Below, piece by piece: positions 12,270 to 24,130 of a stretch of DNA of 64,000 nt. Source of the stretch: Acridotheres tristis. Taxonomy: Eukaryota; Chordata; Aves; Passeriformes; Sturnidae. How positions within the stretch are numbered: the stretch's first letter is position 1; each line of letters starts with the position of its first letter. A program made the translations under genes and the position numbers. The stretch is taken from assembly GCA_037013685.1 (NCBI GenBank), contig CM072891.1, positions 16,096,501 to 16,160,500 of the forward strand, in the 5' to 3' direction. The notes below the pieces were generated by a model, which made no database searches, was not told the origin of the DNA, and worked only from the letters and a program-made list of their open reading frames with translations.

Positions 12270-14599
12270 AAAGGACTCAGAAAGGGGCTCCAATGTGACA
12301 TAATGCAAGCTAAATGTATATTTTTAGAATATTTTTGTTACCTCAATGTCTTAGCATAAGCATTCAGACACTTTATTTAATAGGATATTTTCAATTAAAG
12401 TCTCAGAAAAAGATTGAGTAGAGAGAATAAAATTTAACTCGTTTATTGAAATTTATGTAAAACTCTGTTTCTGACAAGCAAAACCTGGAGGGATAGCATA
12501 ACACAAAGCAATAAAGCCATTACTCTGAATTTATCTGTGCATTCCAGGAGACCATGTCATGAAAATAAAACCAAATCAAATTTTCTATGGGATGTCTTTT
12601 CATATATATTTTCTTTTTTTTTTTTCAGCTTTGAGTTTTACACAGTAATTCTGGGGGAAAAAAAGATTAATACTGAAAATATTGGGGAAATTCTATCTCC
12701 CTATTAAACTGGTAGTTAGACCTCCTTGCTAACAGGTGCCCACAGTCTCTGAACTAGTCGAATCATCATGTAAGATAAAAAGATCAATACTTAAAATATA
12801 ACCAAGGATGGATTTTTTTCTGCATGTATCTAGATAGTAATAAATATCAAGTTCTTTTGCTCCATCTAAGTAATTAATTAGACACAGCAAAATTGGATTA
12901 TTGCAACATACGGTACATAGAATTAAATCTTTAACAAGTTTGGAGGATTTAAATGTCTTTTTTAGGAGTGCTTTCAAAGAAGGAGACAAAAGGATCCCTC
13001 AAGGTTGTTCAGGAGATATGAGAAAGATTTTTCTAAGAGCTTGACCATTTCTTTATATGCCAAATAAAATGGGCATATCTTTCTTTCTCACTGTTCAAAA
13101 TTATCTGTAAATCACATCACAATTAATTGTTCAGAATCTCCCTTACCTTAGGAATGCCTCTTGTGAATTATTGCTCAATTCCATTGAACAATGAGAAATC
13201 ATGGTGAAGGTATGGTATAACTTCCATAATTTATTTTGGGGAAAAAAGAACTTCTCAGAAGGGTCAAATAGAGAGACCACTGATGGTTCCTTTGGCTTTC
13301 CAAAACCTAGTTGTTGCTACCCTTAGATAAAAATACATTAATGGATTTCCACAATTTTCCATCATCCACTAAAATGTGGTTTTATGCAGAAGCTGGGCTC
13401 TAACACTGTGAGTTCAAGCTTTTTACTCCTGAAATGATGCCCTTATGCGCTGTCACTTAAAAACATGACAAAAGTAAAAAGTCATACGAAGTGTAAAATG
13501 CATCTTAGGAAGGTACCTACAGTTACAAGTGCCTTTTAGCAGTCTTACAGTACAGGCAAAAGTCCAAGAAATACAATTTGCAAACTGATAGTCTGTATGT
13601 GTGTGCCTCTGCATGTGCACAAAGTACACGAAAACATTCACTCCTGTGTGCAGCCCATCCTTGACCAAGTCTCCACTGCACTAAAACTCTGCAGACACAA
13701 TCTAAATCATTTTAAATTTCTCCTTGTCTCCTTGTCAAATGCAGGTATACAAAAATCAAAATTACATCTGTTGCAATATTGAATATAATTCAAATTTCAG
13801 TCACACAAAGGGGAAGAAAATATCTTTTCTGTCTTGGAGTATGGCATAGAGAAGAGCATTAATTTCAGAAGAGAAAGAAATATGGGTATTTCAGTGAGTT
13901 ATTGAGGCAAGTATTATTAACTTCACGTGTAGTGTGGCACAGGCACAGCTTTAAGGACTGCTCTGGCATGTCTGTGAAGTGTTTTTTGCATGGTGTATTT
14001 ATCAGCACAATTTCTCTAAACTACACACTTTCTATAAACACTAATGATTTGCCTCTTCATTGTCATTACAGTCAGAAAAAATACATTCTCCTATAATTTA
14101 GAATTTTATTGATTATAATGCACCTGCATAGCTGTGTCAAACTGAGGTTAATCACACAAACTTTTATCCAGCAATTTTGAACACAGGGAAACTTTGCGTA
14201 CAAATTACTGTATGACAGACAATAATTAGAAACCCATGTCAGATAGCAGGGTGGGGAAAATTCCCAGAATGATTACAGGTGAAAATAAAGTGTGGGTAGA
14301 TTTAAGGAGAACTCTTTTGTATGTCTTTGTGAAGAAAATCTGTGAACTTTATTTTTATAAAGAATTTTTCACACAAAAAAACCCTCTTTCTGGTTTTGTT
14401 CAAATGAAAGCCTAATGAGTAACTTATGTGAAGCCATTAACTGAGAAAGGCACTGGGAAGTTCTCCTGGTGTACTGCCACGAGCTGTGGTGACTGCTTCT
14501 TTTGAAGCTTCTGGAAGTCTTTATCCCTGGATATTTTTAGCCCTGGATTGGTCCAGTCTCTGGCTGCTGCTATTGTTCATCCCACAATAACAACAATAG
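12270..14599. other. AT-rich unique DNA, no gene seen
   Basis: No recognisable exon or repeat beyond a T run at about 12614-12625. The longest frame is 86 codons (12729-12989, minus strand), without recognisable features. Confidence 0.65.
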
Positions 14600-14775
14600 C
14601 ACTTAGGCAGTGACATGTGATGCTAAGGTGATTTAGTCCTGCTATACATACTTCAATTAATTTTCAAAACAGCCTTTTAAGTATTATTAGCTACATTTTC
14701 CCTTCTTTTTGAAAATAAGAAGATGGCACAGAAGTCACACATCCGAAGTTTATTGTCAGCTAAGTACTAAAACTC
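14600..14775 (-). mobile_element. MIR-like ancient SINE relic (putative)
   Basis: The plus strand reads like a decayed reverse complement of a MIR core: TTTTCAAAACAGCC (14661-14674), then GTATTATTAG, CATTTT, a gap, GGCACAGAAG (14725-14734) and TCACACA. These blocks occur in the same order and at similar spacing in MIR. MIR-type CORE-SINEs are shared by amniotes and survive as scattered, very diverged copies in birds. The call rests on remembered consensus blocks; chance similarity in AT-rich DNA is possible. Confidence 0.42.
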
Positions 14776-17700
14776 TCCAGTTGCTGGCTATCTACTGGGC
14801 TTTGTTTAGGCTACAAGACCTGATTTGTTACACTTGCAAAAACACTCGTTCAGAGATTTACATTTTCTTAGAAATCTCACTTGGAAATTCGCTGTGGAAG
14901 GTAATGCAGAGAATTCAACGCTGAAATCATTTTCAGGGTTTAAAAGTTCTTCATCCAAATGTCAAACTAGTCTACAGGAACTAAGATATGCAAGTTTGCA
15001 TTTTATTGGTAAAGACTGCATTCCAGTGAAAGCCAAAATTTCCCTCTCACTCCGTGTTTTGAACCTGAATTTAGAGCTAAAATGCTCTGCAACTCAAAAC
15101 ATTAATTGGGCTGCCAACATATTTAACTACTGTGTGTTTGCAGTACCCTGACAGAGGGACCAGCCTTCTCAGGATTACAATGCCAAACTCAGGTCTCAGA
15201 AACTGCTGATGAAGTTGGTTTTGTTTGAGCCTATTTATCCCTTACCTCCCCTTTCCTATCCTGCATTGATTTTTATTTTCTTTTGGGTTTCTAGAAACCC
15301 TTCTTCTCTCTAAAACAGACAGAAAATGTTAAAGATTAATGCTTTCATTTCACATTAAATTGCACAACTCCAGAACAGTGAGAGGTTTATGTTTTATTTA
15401 CGTATTTATTTACACTTACCAGCAAATAAAATGTTGTCAGGAAATATTTTGCATTCAGCAAGGTACAGGCATGCAACAGCAATGAAAGTCAACTCTATGC
15501 ATAGATTCGGGCTCTAAATGGGAAGGAGTCACCTCTCTTATTAAAAAAAAGATAGAACTAGTCTTGGATTTTCAATAAATAAAAAGTATTGTGATTTCTT
15601 AAAAAATAACTTTTAAGAAATTAAAATTCTGATCTCTTTCAAAAGAAATTAAGTAGTAGCAATTATATCACATACTAGCCACAAGTATTGTCTGGAATCA
15701 ATTTTGCCATTTTCTTGGAAACAACATATTCTCCATTTCCCCACACAGCTGGAGCTATGAGGAACACCAGCAGAAAATAAGGATCAATGCCATTATTTGC
15801 AAGTCTATAAAACAAATATTCAATATTTTTTAAGGTAAGCATATTGCAGTTTTGACCTTATTCCCACCTGCTGTTCAATGACATCACTTGATTGATCATC
15901 TAATATACATAGGAATAGAATCTCAAATGAGGGATTAAAATAAAATTACTCCCAAAGCAAGCATAATCCCAGTCAATATTTTATAAAACCTTGACTTAGG
16001 TGATCATTTCATTTGCGTTCCTTTTCATAAAAGAAGATTTACATGGCCTATGATGGCACTAACCTTTCCCTTGGATGGGTAGCACATCTCATATATTTAT
16101 GTAATTATCTGATAGATCTCTTGAATTATCACCAGGGAAAAAAAGCATGAAAACATGTCAAAAATATTTAAAGGGACCATTGCATGTGCTTATCTGTCCC
16201 TACCCTGTTTTCATTTCTCTATTGATATATCACGTACATATTAAAATCTTTCATCTTTGCTTGGGAAAAAAATTTCTCATGATTTTTTACATTATAAAAG
16301 CAGAAGAAACTCACTCCCATGGCAAATTAAAGATTTCTTGTCGTGCACAAAAGCTATTAAGATCACTTTGAAACTACTTAGATTTTGCTCCATTCTTATT
16401 CAAAATCTTACTTTGTCCTTTCTCTTCATCCTAGTAATGAGGTTATCTATTCCCTCTTGAGCTAGATTAACTCTTGCACAAAAGGCTGTAGGAAAGGACA
16501 GAGGTGGCCAGAGTTTAAGTGACATCTAAGTGGAACATTGGTCAAGTGCTGGCCCTCTGCATACAGTTAATTTAATGCATTAAAATGTGTATTATATAAC
16601 TGGAAATAGAGAGTACAAAAAGAAATCTTCTGGCCATGTGACTTCATACACTGTGGTTTTGCTTTCAATGTAGCTACTTGTAAAGATCATAGCATGTTCA
16701 TTTGGGTTTTTTCTTTCTTTCATCTTTTGCTGCTACTTCCTGTTAAGAGTAATCTATGCCACACTAGAGAGCAGATGTGGTAGAAAGCAATTAATAGAAT
16801 TTAAAACATAGAGAAAAGTAATTAGGTGAATTGTCTCCACTTAGATTATCAAAAGGAGCTTTGAAAATCCAGCTCTTTGATTTCCTGCACTTTGTTTCAT
16901 GCTTTTATAATACAGTTTCAGATGTGCTGCAAGTCCAAGGTTTTTTGTAGTTTCAGGGAAAACTACATTGGAGACAAAAGGCCATGTGTGCACATTACAT
17001 GTATGAACATCATAAAAACTGCTATTATTAAGTGTATAGGCTGAAAAGGAAAGACAGCTAATAGAAGTAAATTAAGTTTTTAAGAAAAAATTAACATCAC
17101 CACATCATCAAGAAATTCAGAAGCTCAATTTATTGTGTGTTTTTACTACGAAAGCTGGTTCATTACTTTGAAATGGCAGTGATTCATGAAAAGATCTATC
17201 TGCACATGAAAAGATGGTTGACTTAACTATTATTTTCCCCTTAATTGGAAGAGAAAAACACTTTCCATGTATAGTGGTAATGTAGTAAGAGTAAATTTAT
17301 TTTATAATTTTATTTTGAAAGCCCAGACCAAAATAATGTATCTGGTTCCTAACCCTTTGGGTTCATTTAAATTAATCAAACACATTTCAGTGCACTGGAC
17401 AATTTAACACATGCATTTTTGTCAACATGGGAAAGCATAGTGTATATGTAATATTGCATTTTTCACCATATTAAAGAGTCCATTTCCCCACTAGCTGCTT
17501 AATGTGCTCCACATAAACAGCAGCAATTTTCTGCACACATTCTGCAGTAGCTGTAATGAATTTGGTTTTAGCCAGCTGTTCCTACACACTTGCTTCAGCT
17601 GCACCTTCCTTCTGCTGCACCCCATGGCACACAGCACCTGCCACCCAAAGATGCTGCCCTGGGGCTACACTGGCAAACCTCACTGGAAATGTAGCCTGAG

Positions 17701-18269
17701 CACACAGCTCACTCAGAAACTCTGAGGGGCTTTGATCAGCTGGAGTTTCATGTTTTCTGCTTTGGTTCACACTCTACAGTTCAGCTCTTCTCAACGCCTT
17801 TGCAGGTTACGCTTCTGAAGGGAAATGCAAGTTTTACTTTTCATATCTTCCAACAGCCTGAAGATTATTTTACTTTATTCCTTAAGCTATATTGTTCCTT
17901 AAACTAGGCTACCTTTCCCCCTCACTTTTTCAGGGAAGCTCATAAGAGAAAATAAACTTCCCAGCACTTTCCCCCTGGGACCTGGAAAGAGGCCAGACCA
18001 GCCTAAGGCAAGCCTTTTTGGTCTTTTCTATGGCCTCAAGGCCTTGCACTGACTGAAAATATAGGGGCAAAGCAGTGATTACATGAACTCCCAGGGATGT
18101 AATCTGAGAGAGAGACTCATAGGGTAGTGACAATGCTGCCCAGAACTGAATCTGGGGTATTTAAATCAGAGGGAAACTTCTTATTGTATCATTTGTCTTT
18201 CAGAGCTACCACTCCCTACTTCCCAGGGGCTGGCTGGACATACCTGAAATAGAGATTAAATCCTTTGTT
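14776..18269. other. AT-rich unique DNA, no gene seen
   Basis: No repeat family or exon recognised. The longest frame is 108 codons (14825-15151, plus strand), with no domain and no clear splice context. A modestly GC-richer patch near 17580-17700 opens short overlapping frames on both strands, which argues against either being real. Confidence 0.6.
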
Positions 18270-18437
18270 TTCCTTTGATTCCATGAGGGACCTTTGCTTT
18301 TACTTCATTAAACTGCCTTTATCTTGACACACGAGGAGTCTTTTCCATCTTATTTTCTCCCTCTGTGTCCTGCTGAGGAAGGAGAGGGCTGGAGCACCTT
18401 GGTGGGCACCTGGCACTCAGCCAGGATCAGCCCACCA
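18270..18437 (+). mobile_element. 3' part of an avian ERV LTR
   Basis: From about 18285 the sequence matches, from memory, the 3' section of a widespread avian LTR: GGACCTTTGCTTTTACTTC, an ATTAAA poly(A)-like signal (18307-18312), a CTTTATCTTGACACACGAG block, and a terminus containing TTGGTGGGCACCTGGCACTC (18399-18418) and a degenerate CCCACCACC end. The end shares the GTGGG(T/C)(G/A)CCTGGCA theme with the LTR ending at 57070, so both probably belong to related families. The 5' half was not identified; the element is either truncated or too diverged to recognise. Confidence 0.6.
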
Positions 18438-20374
18438 CCCAGCCTTACACAGCACACACTCGGTGACAGTGATTCATGGCTTGAAACCGAGAGCCATCTG
18501 TGCTCTCAGAAACTTCCCCAGCCAAGGTGAAAGGTGAGGCTTAGCAGCTGTATCCTCTTTGCTTCCTAAAGTCCATCCAAAGGACAGCAAAATCCTCTCC
18601 CTAATAAGATTGTGACAGACACAGAGTCTTCCATATGTTCCAGTATCAATGAACTCATTGAGCAACTGTCCTCAGTCTTGTCATGTCAGTGCTGAGCTAA
18701 GGAAATGAAGCACAGGGCTGCTGCTCTCTCTGAAATACTCTAATCTCAGCCTTCACCCTCCAGCACACTGCAGCTCCCCGTCTGACAGAAGCTGTCGCCG
18801 CATTCTGCAGCTCCTCTGAGAGGCAGAGAAGTCCTGTTGGTGGTTCATAAAATAGGATGCTTCTGTGCACATACTTCAATGGCAGCCATTAGTGATTTCG
18901 TTATTTTAATTGGTTCTCTGACCTTCAGAGGTCATAGAGATATGTTAAGTAAATCAGACTCATGTTTGCTCTTCTATTGCTCTTTTTATTCAGGAAAAAA
19001 AAAAAATCAAAGCAGAAAATAAATTTTAAAAACCACAAAGCCCAAAGCTTTCGTTTTTATTACAGGTAGTGGTGATTTAAACTTTTTTTCCATAATTGCA
19101 TAATAAAAAGGAACTATAGTAGTTCCATATAACAAAAGAGTAATACCTTTTTCAGGACTTTAGAATCCACTTGCAGACAGGCATTGAAAATGAAGCAAAT
19201 TAATATTATTTTCAGGGTATGCAGGTAGCCACAAGATTCTGCCATTAATAATTCTAAGGGCTGTAAGAATGCAGTCTCACGCAGCTAGTTGAAAATGTCA
19301 GTAAAGCTCTGCTGGTTTTTAAGCCTAAATTATAGTAAAATCATTAGCAGTGCTGGAGAGCTTGGGAGAAGCAGGTATTTCACATTCTTTATTCTAGCAT
19401 ATAGCAAGAAGGGCTGTTTTGTATTTTTTCAAAGCAGCTGCACATAGTGCACTGGTTATTACAGCCAATGGGGCTGATATATGTTTTGTAACACCCTTTA
19501 GGAGTCACTGGTTGAGATCAAATTCCTTTTAGGGGACAAGAAGAACCTGTGGTCAAACCTGAGAACTGCTCCATCAAACTAGTAAACTAGGGACCATTAA
19601 GAAGAAAAAGCCAGAACACTGACCTTTCTCTGGACAGAATCTGCTATCTAATTTCTCATACCTTTTAAAAATGCTGTTTCAAAAACATGGCTGAAAGTGC
19701 CCCTTGCACAAAAAGCTTGTCAGTGCATTGGTGCATCCTTGAAATATATATGTAAGAAAACAAACTGGAGTGAAATGGTCTGCAGGTGATGTATTAAAGA
19801 GGTTCCTGGAGGCTATTGTAAAGAAAGTATAGACGGTGCATTGAGGATTTGTTCTGTGTTCAGGACAGTTGTAAAGAAATGCTGATAGGCCAAACAGTCA
19901 ATCTGAAATCTAACCTCTTTTACCTTTTGTTTTACATGCCATGATAAAGCTGGCGGGGAATATATGCTGTGGGAGAAGGCAGAGTGTTAGAGAGCCAAAG
20001 GCTTAGTTTAGAAAAATCTCATGGAAATGGGCTTTTCCTGACAGATTTTCATCTTTTCTTTTTCTTTTCCTTCTCAAAACTGATCAGAATTGCACACTGC
20101 TTATCCCTTCACCTTTTAGAGGTTTGCATCCATTATCAAGATTAGGACTGTGGGGTTTGCATTAGTACAAACCACTCAGCTAGGGGGTTAAGAAGTGAAA
20201 GAAATACTATGTGGAAGTGACCTATTTTCTTGTTATTGTTTCAGAACTCAGCCAGCTGGCATGGCCCCAGGTCAGCCACACCACAGAAAACCTTTTCATT
20301 CAATGTCACTGGCTGTGATATTTCAAAGGAAAGAAAGAGACTTCAACTCCTTTGTGCTGCTTTGAAGCTTCTCT
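18438..20374. other. unique DNA, no gene seen
   Basis: Mixed-composition sequence with no repeat family recognised. The region around 18700-18830 is somewhat GC-richer and holds a few CpGs, but there are no supporting features. Confidence 0.6.
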
Positions 20375-20486
20375 AATCACAGAATCATAGAATGATTTAG
20401 GTGGGAAAAGATCTTTAAGATCAAGTCCAGCCATAAACCCAGAACTACGAAGTCCACCAATAAACCATGTCAATAAGTGTCATCTT
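20375..20486 (-). mobile_element. CR1 LINE 3' end fragment
   Basis: ATCACAGAATCATAGAATGA at 20375-20394 is the reverse complement of the avian CR1 3' terminal repeat. It is followed by blocks matching the antisense 3' UTR (GGTGGGAAAAGATC, AAGTCCAGCCATAAACCC, AAGTCCACCAATAAACCATG). Only about 110 bp remain. It is a strongly 5'-truncated copy, the usual state of CR1 insertions. Confidence 0.92.
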
Positions 20487-21775
20487 AGAATACTTTGAAT
20501 AGGAAAACGGGTAAGAACAAAATAGTCTCCAGAAATCTGTGTATCAGTAGTACCTTTTGAGTAAAAAGTTACATTTTGAACCACACAGAAAAAAAGAAAA
20601 AAAACACTCACAGAAAGATCTTATCCCAATTCCTTAACTACTTTTTAAACAAAGATTTTATATCCACAAAGCTTTTTTAATTTTATTCTTTTTTTTCCCC
20701 TGGGTTGGATTTTTAATTGATCCAGAAAATTATGAACATAATCTGAAAATTTCTGTCACACAAAAAACTAGGATTCTTCACCTACCATGTGCCACCCGGC
20801 ATCATGGAACCCTGCACTGCAAATGTTCCATTAGCATCTGACAAGAAGATTACTCTTTCTCTTGCAAAGAATGCCCTAAGACTGACTAGAACCAGAGTGA
20901 GAAAAGCATTGGCATCTAGAGGGGCCATGTCTGAGAATCTAATGGTTTCCACACAACTCACAGATTTCCACCTATTTGACAACTGATTTGTTTTCTGACA
21001 GATGAGAAGATTGATAAGTGAGACTTACTTGTCAGTCTTGATGTTCTCCATAGACCTGTCTGTCCTCAAGGTTTAGGGGACAAATAATCCATCCTATGGG
21101 CTTTGCCGTGTCCCAGGTGACTGCATGGAGGAGTAGAAAATTGCCTTTTCTTTCACTGAAGTGAGATTGAGGACCCTTTTTCCTACAGAAGCCTTAGTGT
21201 ATTTAGTCTCCTGCAGCATCTGCTTCCAGTCCCTGAGTTTTCGTGGAAAGGGTTGCTGTGCAGGGGAGGAAGCACTATACAATAACAGAGGATGTCTTTG
21301 GGGACCTGAAAGAGAATGACTGTGTTCAGGGCAGCTGTTTATTTCCTTAGGCTTCCCTGATGCTCTGCTTCCTGGTACAAGTGATGATAGCACAGAGCTC
21401 TGTGCATGGAAGTCAGGGGTACAAAACAAATCCCTTCCAGGAAAGTGTAAATTAAAATTAATTCAGAATTGCATCAGAATTAGAGGAGATACACATGTGA
21501 GCATCCATCACATAAGACTGTTGTTTGTACTCAGAGGGTTGGTAATTGCTTTGTTGAATACCTGAAGGAAAGCCCTGTCTCTACATGATATAAATTGTAT
21601 AGCTGAACAAAGCATACCCAGTGGTCTAAATCTATAAGGAACTTAGTGAACAATGATCTGAGAGAGAGAAAAGACATGACAAATGATATTTTAAATACAC
21701 GGTTCTATGATTGTAATTTATTTTCTTTGGTAAATGTTAGCACCGGAACAAATGCTGAAAACTCGGGAGGTAATT
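20487..21775. other. unique DNA, no gene seen
   Basis: No repeat or exon recognised. The longest frame is 111 codons (21094-21429, minus strand), with no domain features or recognisable homology. Confidence 0.6.
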
Positions 21776-21819
21776 GGTAAACCTTTTCATATTTAAGGGT
21801 AAACCTTTTCATATTTAAG
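21776..21819. repeat. 22-bp perfect tandem duplication
   Basis: Two identical, directly adjacent 22-bp units (21776-21797 and 21798-21819) that begin GGTAAACC and end ATTTAAG. Their identity points to a recent replication-slippage event. Confidence 0.95.
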
Positions 21820-22925
21820 TGGTGTTATTAATTCAGATTGATGAGTGAAAGGGAGCTTTATACAGAGCTGCAGGTGAACAAGAAAGTCTTGCCTAGCAGC
21901 AGAGCCCTGCCCTCAAGGAGAGGAAGCTGCATTCCTCTGTACAGGTCTCTGCACACATCTGGCAGTGCAGGTGTGTGACCCTCAGGCACCAGGCACACAG
22001 CCCCAGTGTGGGCCAGGACCTGGGCACTTGCTGTAGGGACATGCCCCTCTCTTCCACTGCTGCCAAAGGGATGTGGAAGACACCATCCCGCCCAGCTGCT
22101 GGAAGGACAGCCTGAGAGACTGATCCAGTGCTGGAGCTTTAGCCCAGGTGCTCACACATAACCTGGGACACAGGGCAGTCTTGCTCCCCCCCGGGTTAGT
22201 TTCCAGCTGGCAAATGGTGCAAAGCAGAACAGACACAATGCAGGGAGAAAAGTGAAAGCCCATCACAAATATTGCCCACAAGCAATTGAGGAATTCAGCA
22301 CCTCTCAGAGAATTGGGAGAATTGTGGCAATTGTCCCTGAATCTCAGTCTTGTCTCTTGGTAAAAAAATATCTTCAGAGGTTTTTTCTCACTCTGCGAGA
22401 TGAGTCTATCATCAAAATTAGTACTCTGCCACTAGTGTTTCCAGGTGCTGTCCACTCAAGGTTTTCCAGACAAACACTCTGAAATAGAAAATCCCTTTGC
22501 AATCTCATTCTTATTTGGAGATTTCCATCTCCTCTTTCCTTGCCATCTCTACCCTTCCACACGCAGAAAATCAGAACACAGAAGATGAACAGTTGGTGAA
22601 CTGGACTTGGACCACGTTCAGTAGTCTGAGTGTGCAAAGGAGATTCCAGAGACCACTGCCTTGGGTGACATCTACGATTTTACCTGAGGCAGACCCCTGC
22701 ACGGAAAATATGCTGATACATGAACATATCAGGCATAACAGGGGAAGTCTAACTGAAAAGCTCATAATGCCTGGGAATGTACACGACTTTAGATATAAAT
22801 GCTCTCTAGCAATCACTCTCCTGAAGAAAGCATCAACAGGATTGTTCCCTGGGCACAAAAACAGAGATAAACACCAACATCGTCCACCACAGGAACACCC
22901 TTGCTGCACAACAGCTTTGGCATCC
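21820..22925. other. GC-raised unique block upstream of CpG cluster
   Basis: The stretch at about 21880-22220 is clearly GC-richer than the surroundings, but CpG-poor except for scattered sites. It opens overlapping frames on both strands (for example 21982-22281 minus). No domain or repeat family is recognised. It could be flanking sequence of a promoter block centred at 23 kb, part of a transcript, or an unrecognised old repeat. Confidence 0.5.
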
Positions 22926-23290
22926 CCGAGCGCATCCCCGGCCGTCTCGCAGGCAGAGGGAGAGGAGGATGAAGGTGGCAGGGGAGGGGAGGTGTCCCGG
23001 AGCCTGGCCCGCAGGATGCGGTGCCGCTGCGGGATGCTGTTGCCTGGCAACTCCCGGCTCCAGCCGCATCCTGAGCTGCTCTGCCTCTGCGCCTGCCTCC
23101 TCCACCCACCCCTCGCATTTCAAGCAGAGAACAATTCTTGCCTTATCGACAGCAGAGCCCGTTAAAGATTCCCGGTAAACAAAAACTCAGACAAACTAAA
23201 TCAAGTGAGGGGAAAAGTCAGGCTAAGACACGCTGCTCTTCCCCAGCACCCAAGCCTTCACTTTGGAGACGCTGCCATTTGAAGCGAGGC
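22926..23290. promoter_or_regulatory. CpG cluster, candidate promoter or enhancer
   Basis: By eye about 20 CpG dinucleotides lie within about 365 bp, in a window that otherwise has very few. The core (22926-23110) is GC-rich. It contains a perfect X-box palindrome at 23039-23051. Frames are open on both strands: 22497-23165 plus (222 codons) and 22571-23050 minus (159 codons). That is expected when stop codons are rare in GC-rich DNA and does not show coding. A plausible splice donor on the minus strand (CAG followed by GTAAAA, GT at 22683-22682) would fit a first exon read leftward. A candidate on the plus strand near 23478 (GTGAGT) would fit the other direction. Small size and no recognised exon leave an enhancer or non-coding RNA promoter as alternatives. 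Confidence 0.5.
23039..23051. promoter_or_regulatory. RFX X-box-like palindrome
   Basis: GTTGCCTGGCAAC is a perfect inverted repeat with a one-base centre. It matches the bipartite RFX consensus, GYTRCC then 1-3 bases then RGYAAC. RFX proteins use such sites in promoters of ciliary, MHC class II and other genes. Its place at the centre of the only CpG cluster makes chance less likely, but binding is not shown. Confidence 0.65.
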
Positions 23291-24058
23291 TTAGTGCTGG
23301 AACAGGGGCTTAGTGCACTGTGCTGGCATTTTCTCTCAGAACCAGAGGTTTGCAGGCCAGCTGACTAATTAGAGCCACAGCACAAGCAAGGAGCTGTCCT
23401 GAAATAACAGGCAGGGTGGATAAGCCTGCACTTGGGATTTAGAGTTAATATCCACTGGAAGAAATTAAACCTTGTTTGAGTGAGTGGGTAGCCAGATCAT
23501 GATGGGAAGGGGGGAGCCTGGTGCATCATGCTGAGAAATTAATAGATTTTTTAAAAGTACTCCACCACAAAAAGGGCTAAACACCTTCCTCTGATGAAAT
23601 AGGGAGAAAACTGCTGTTAAAAATCTGACACAGAGAAAAAGAATGCTTAACAGCTAGGAGGAAGGCTGTGAAACTGTGATATAATGGCTCCACTGAATGT
23701 TATATAAAGATTTACTATCTGCTAGGCATGAAGCTGGGTGATTTAATACAAACTTCAGTTCCAAGTGATAGCTAGCAGATAATGACATATCCTGAGGTAC
23801 AAGCATTTGAAACCTTTTTCAAATCACTCATGGACCATCTGCATGCACGTCTCTCTGATGCATGCCCCGAGTCTGCCGTATTGCAGTTAGCCAATTTTTT
23901 GCCTTTTATTCCTTTTTTCTCATTCTGCTTTACTAAAAGGAGAAACCAGATTACTTTCATGAATTTAGACTTCCAGAGTGATTTAAAAAGTTTTAGGAGT
24001 GACTTTCGAGTCATTTTTTTCAAAAATAACTTATCTGGTTGGTGCACACACAAAATCC
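23291..24058. other. unique DNA downstream of CpG cluster
   Basis: Composition falls back to AT-rich within about 200 bp. A 127-codon plus-strand frame (23782-24165) and a 112-codon minus-strand frame (23772-24110) overlap each other almost completely and show no domain features, so neither is called a gene. Confidence 0.55.
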
Positions 24059-24130
24059 TCCCCTCCCCCGAAACAAAAGCCCCAAAACAAAACAATAAAC
24101 CAACCAACAACCCAACCGACCAAAAAAAAA
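24059..24130. repeat. A/C-rich low-complexity tract
   Basis: About 70 bp almost without G or T, with CCAACC-, AAAC- and CCCC-like words and a short A run at the right end. It is not a clean microsatellite. Confidence 0.75.

Noticed and set aside
11771..12273. Copies A and B as the two LTRs of one 40-kb provirus
   Set aside because: They are in inverted orientation, have different flanking sequences and no gag/pol/env between them, so they are separate solo LTRs.
21698..21712. GGTTCTATGATTG word resembling a CR1 3' end
   Set aside because: The sequence upstream does not resemble the CR1 3' UTR, and a single 13-bp word can arise by chance.
22571..23050. 159-codon minus-strand frame over the CpG cluster
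   Set aside because: It overlaps open frames on both strands in GC-rich, stop-poor DNA, with no domain recognised. Kept only as part of the promoter-candidate discussion.
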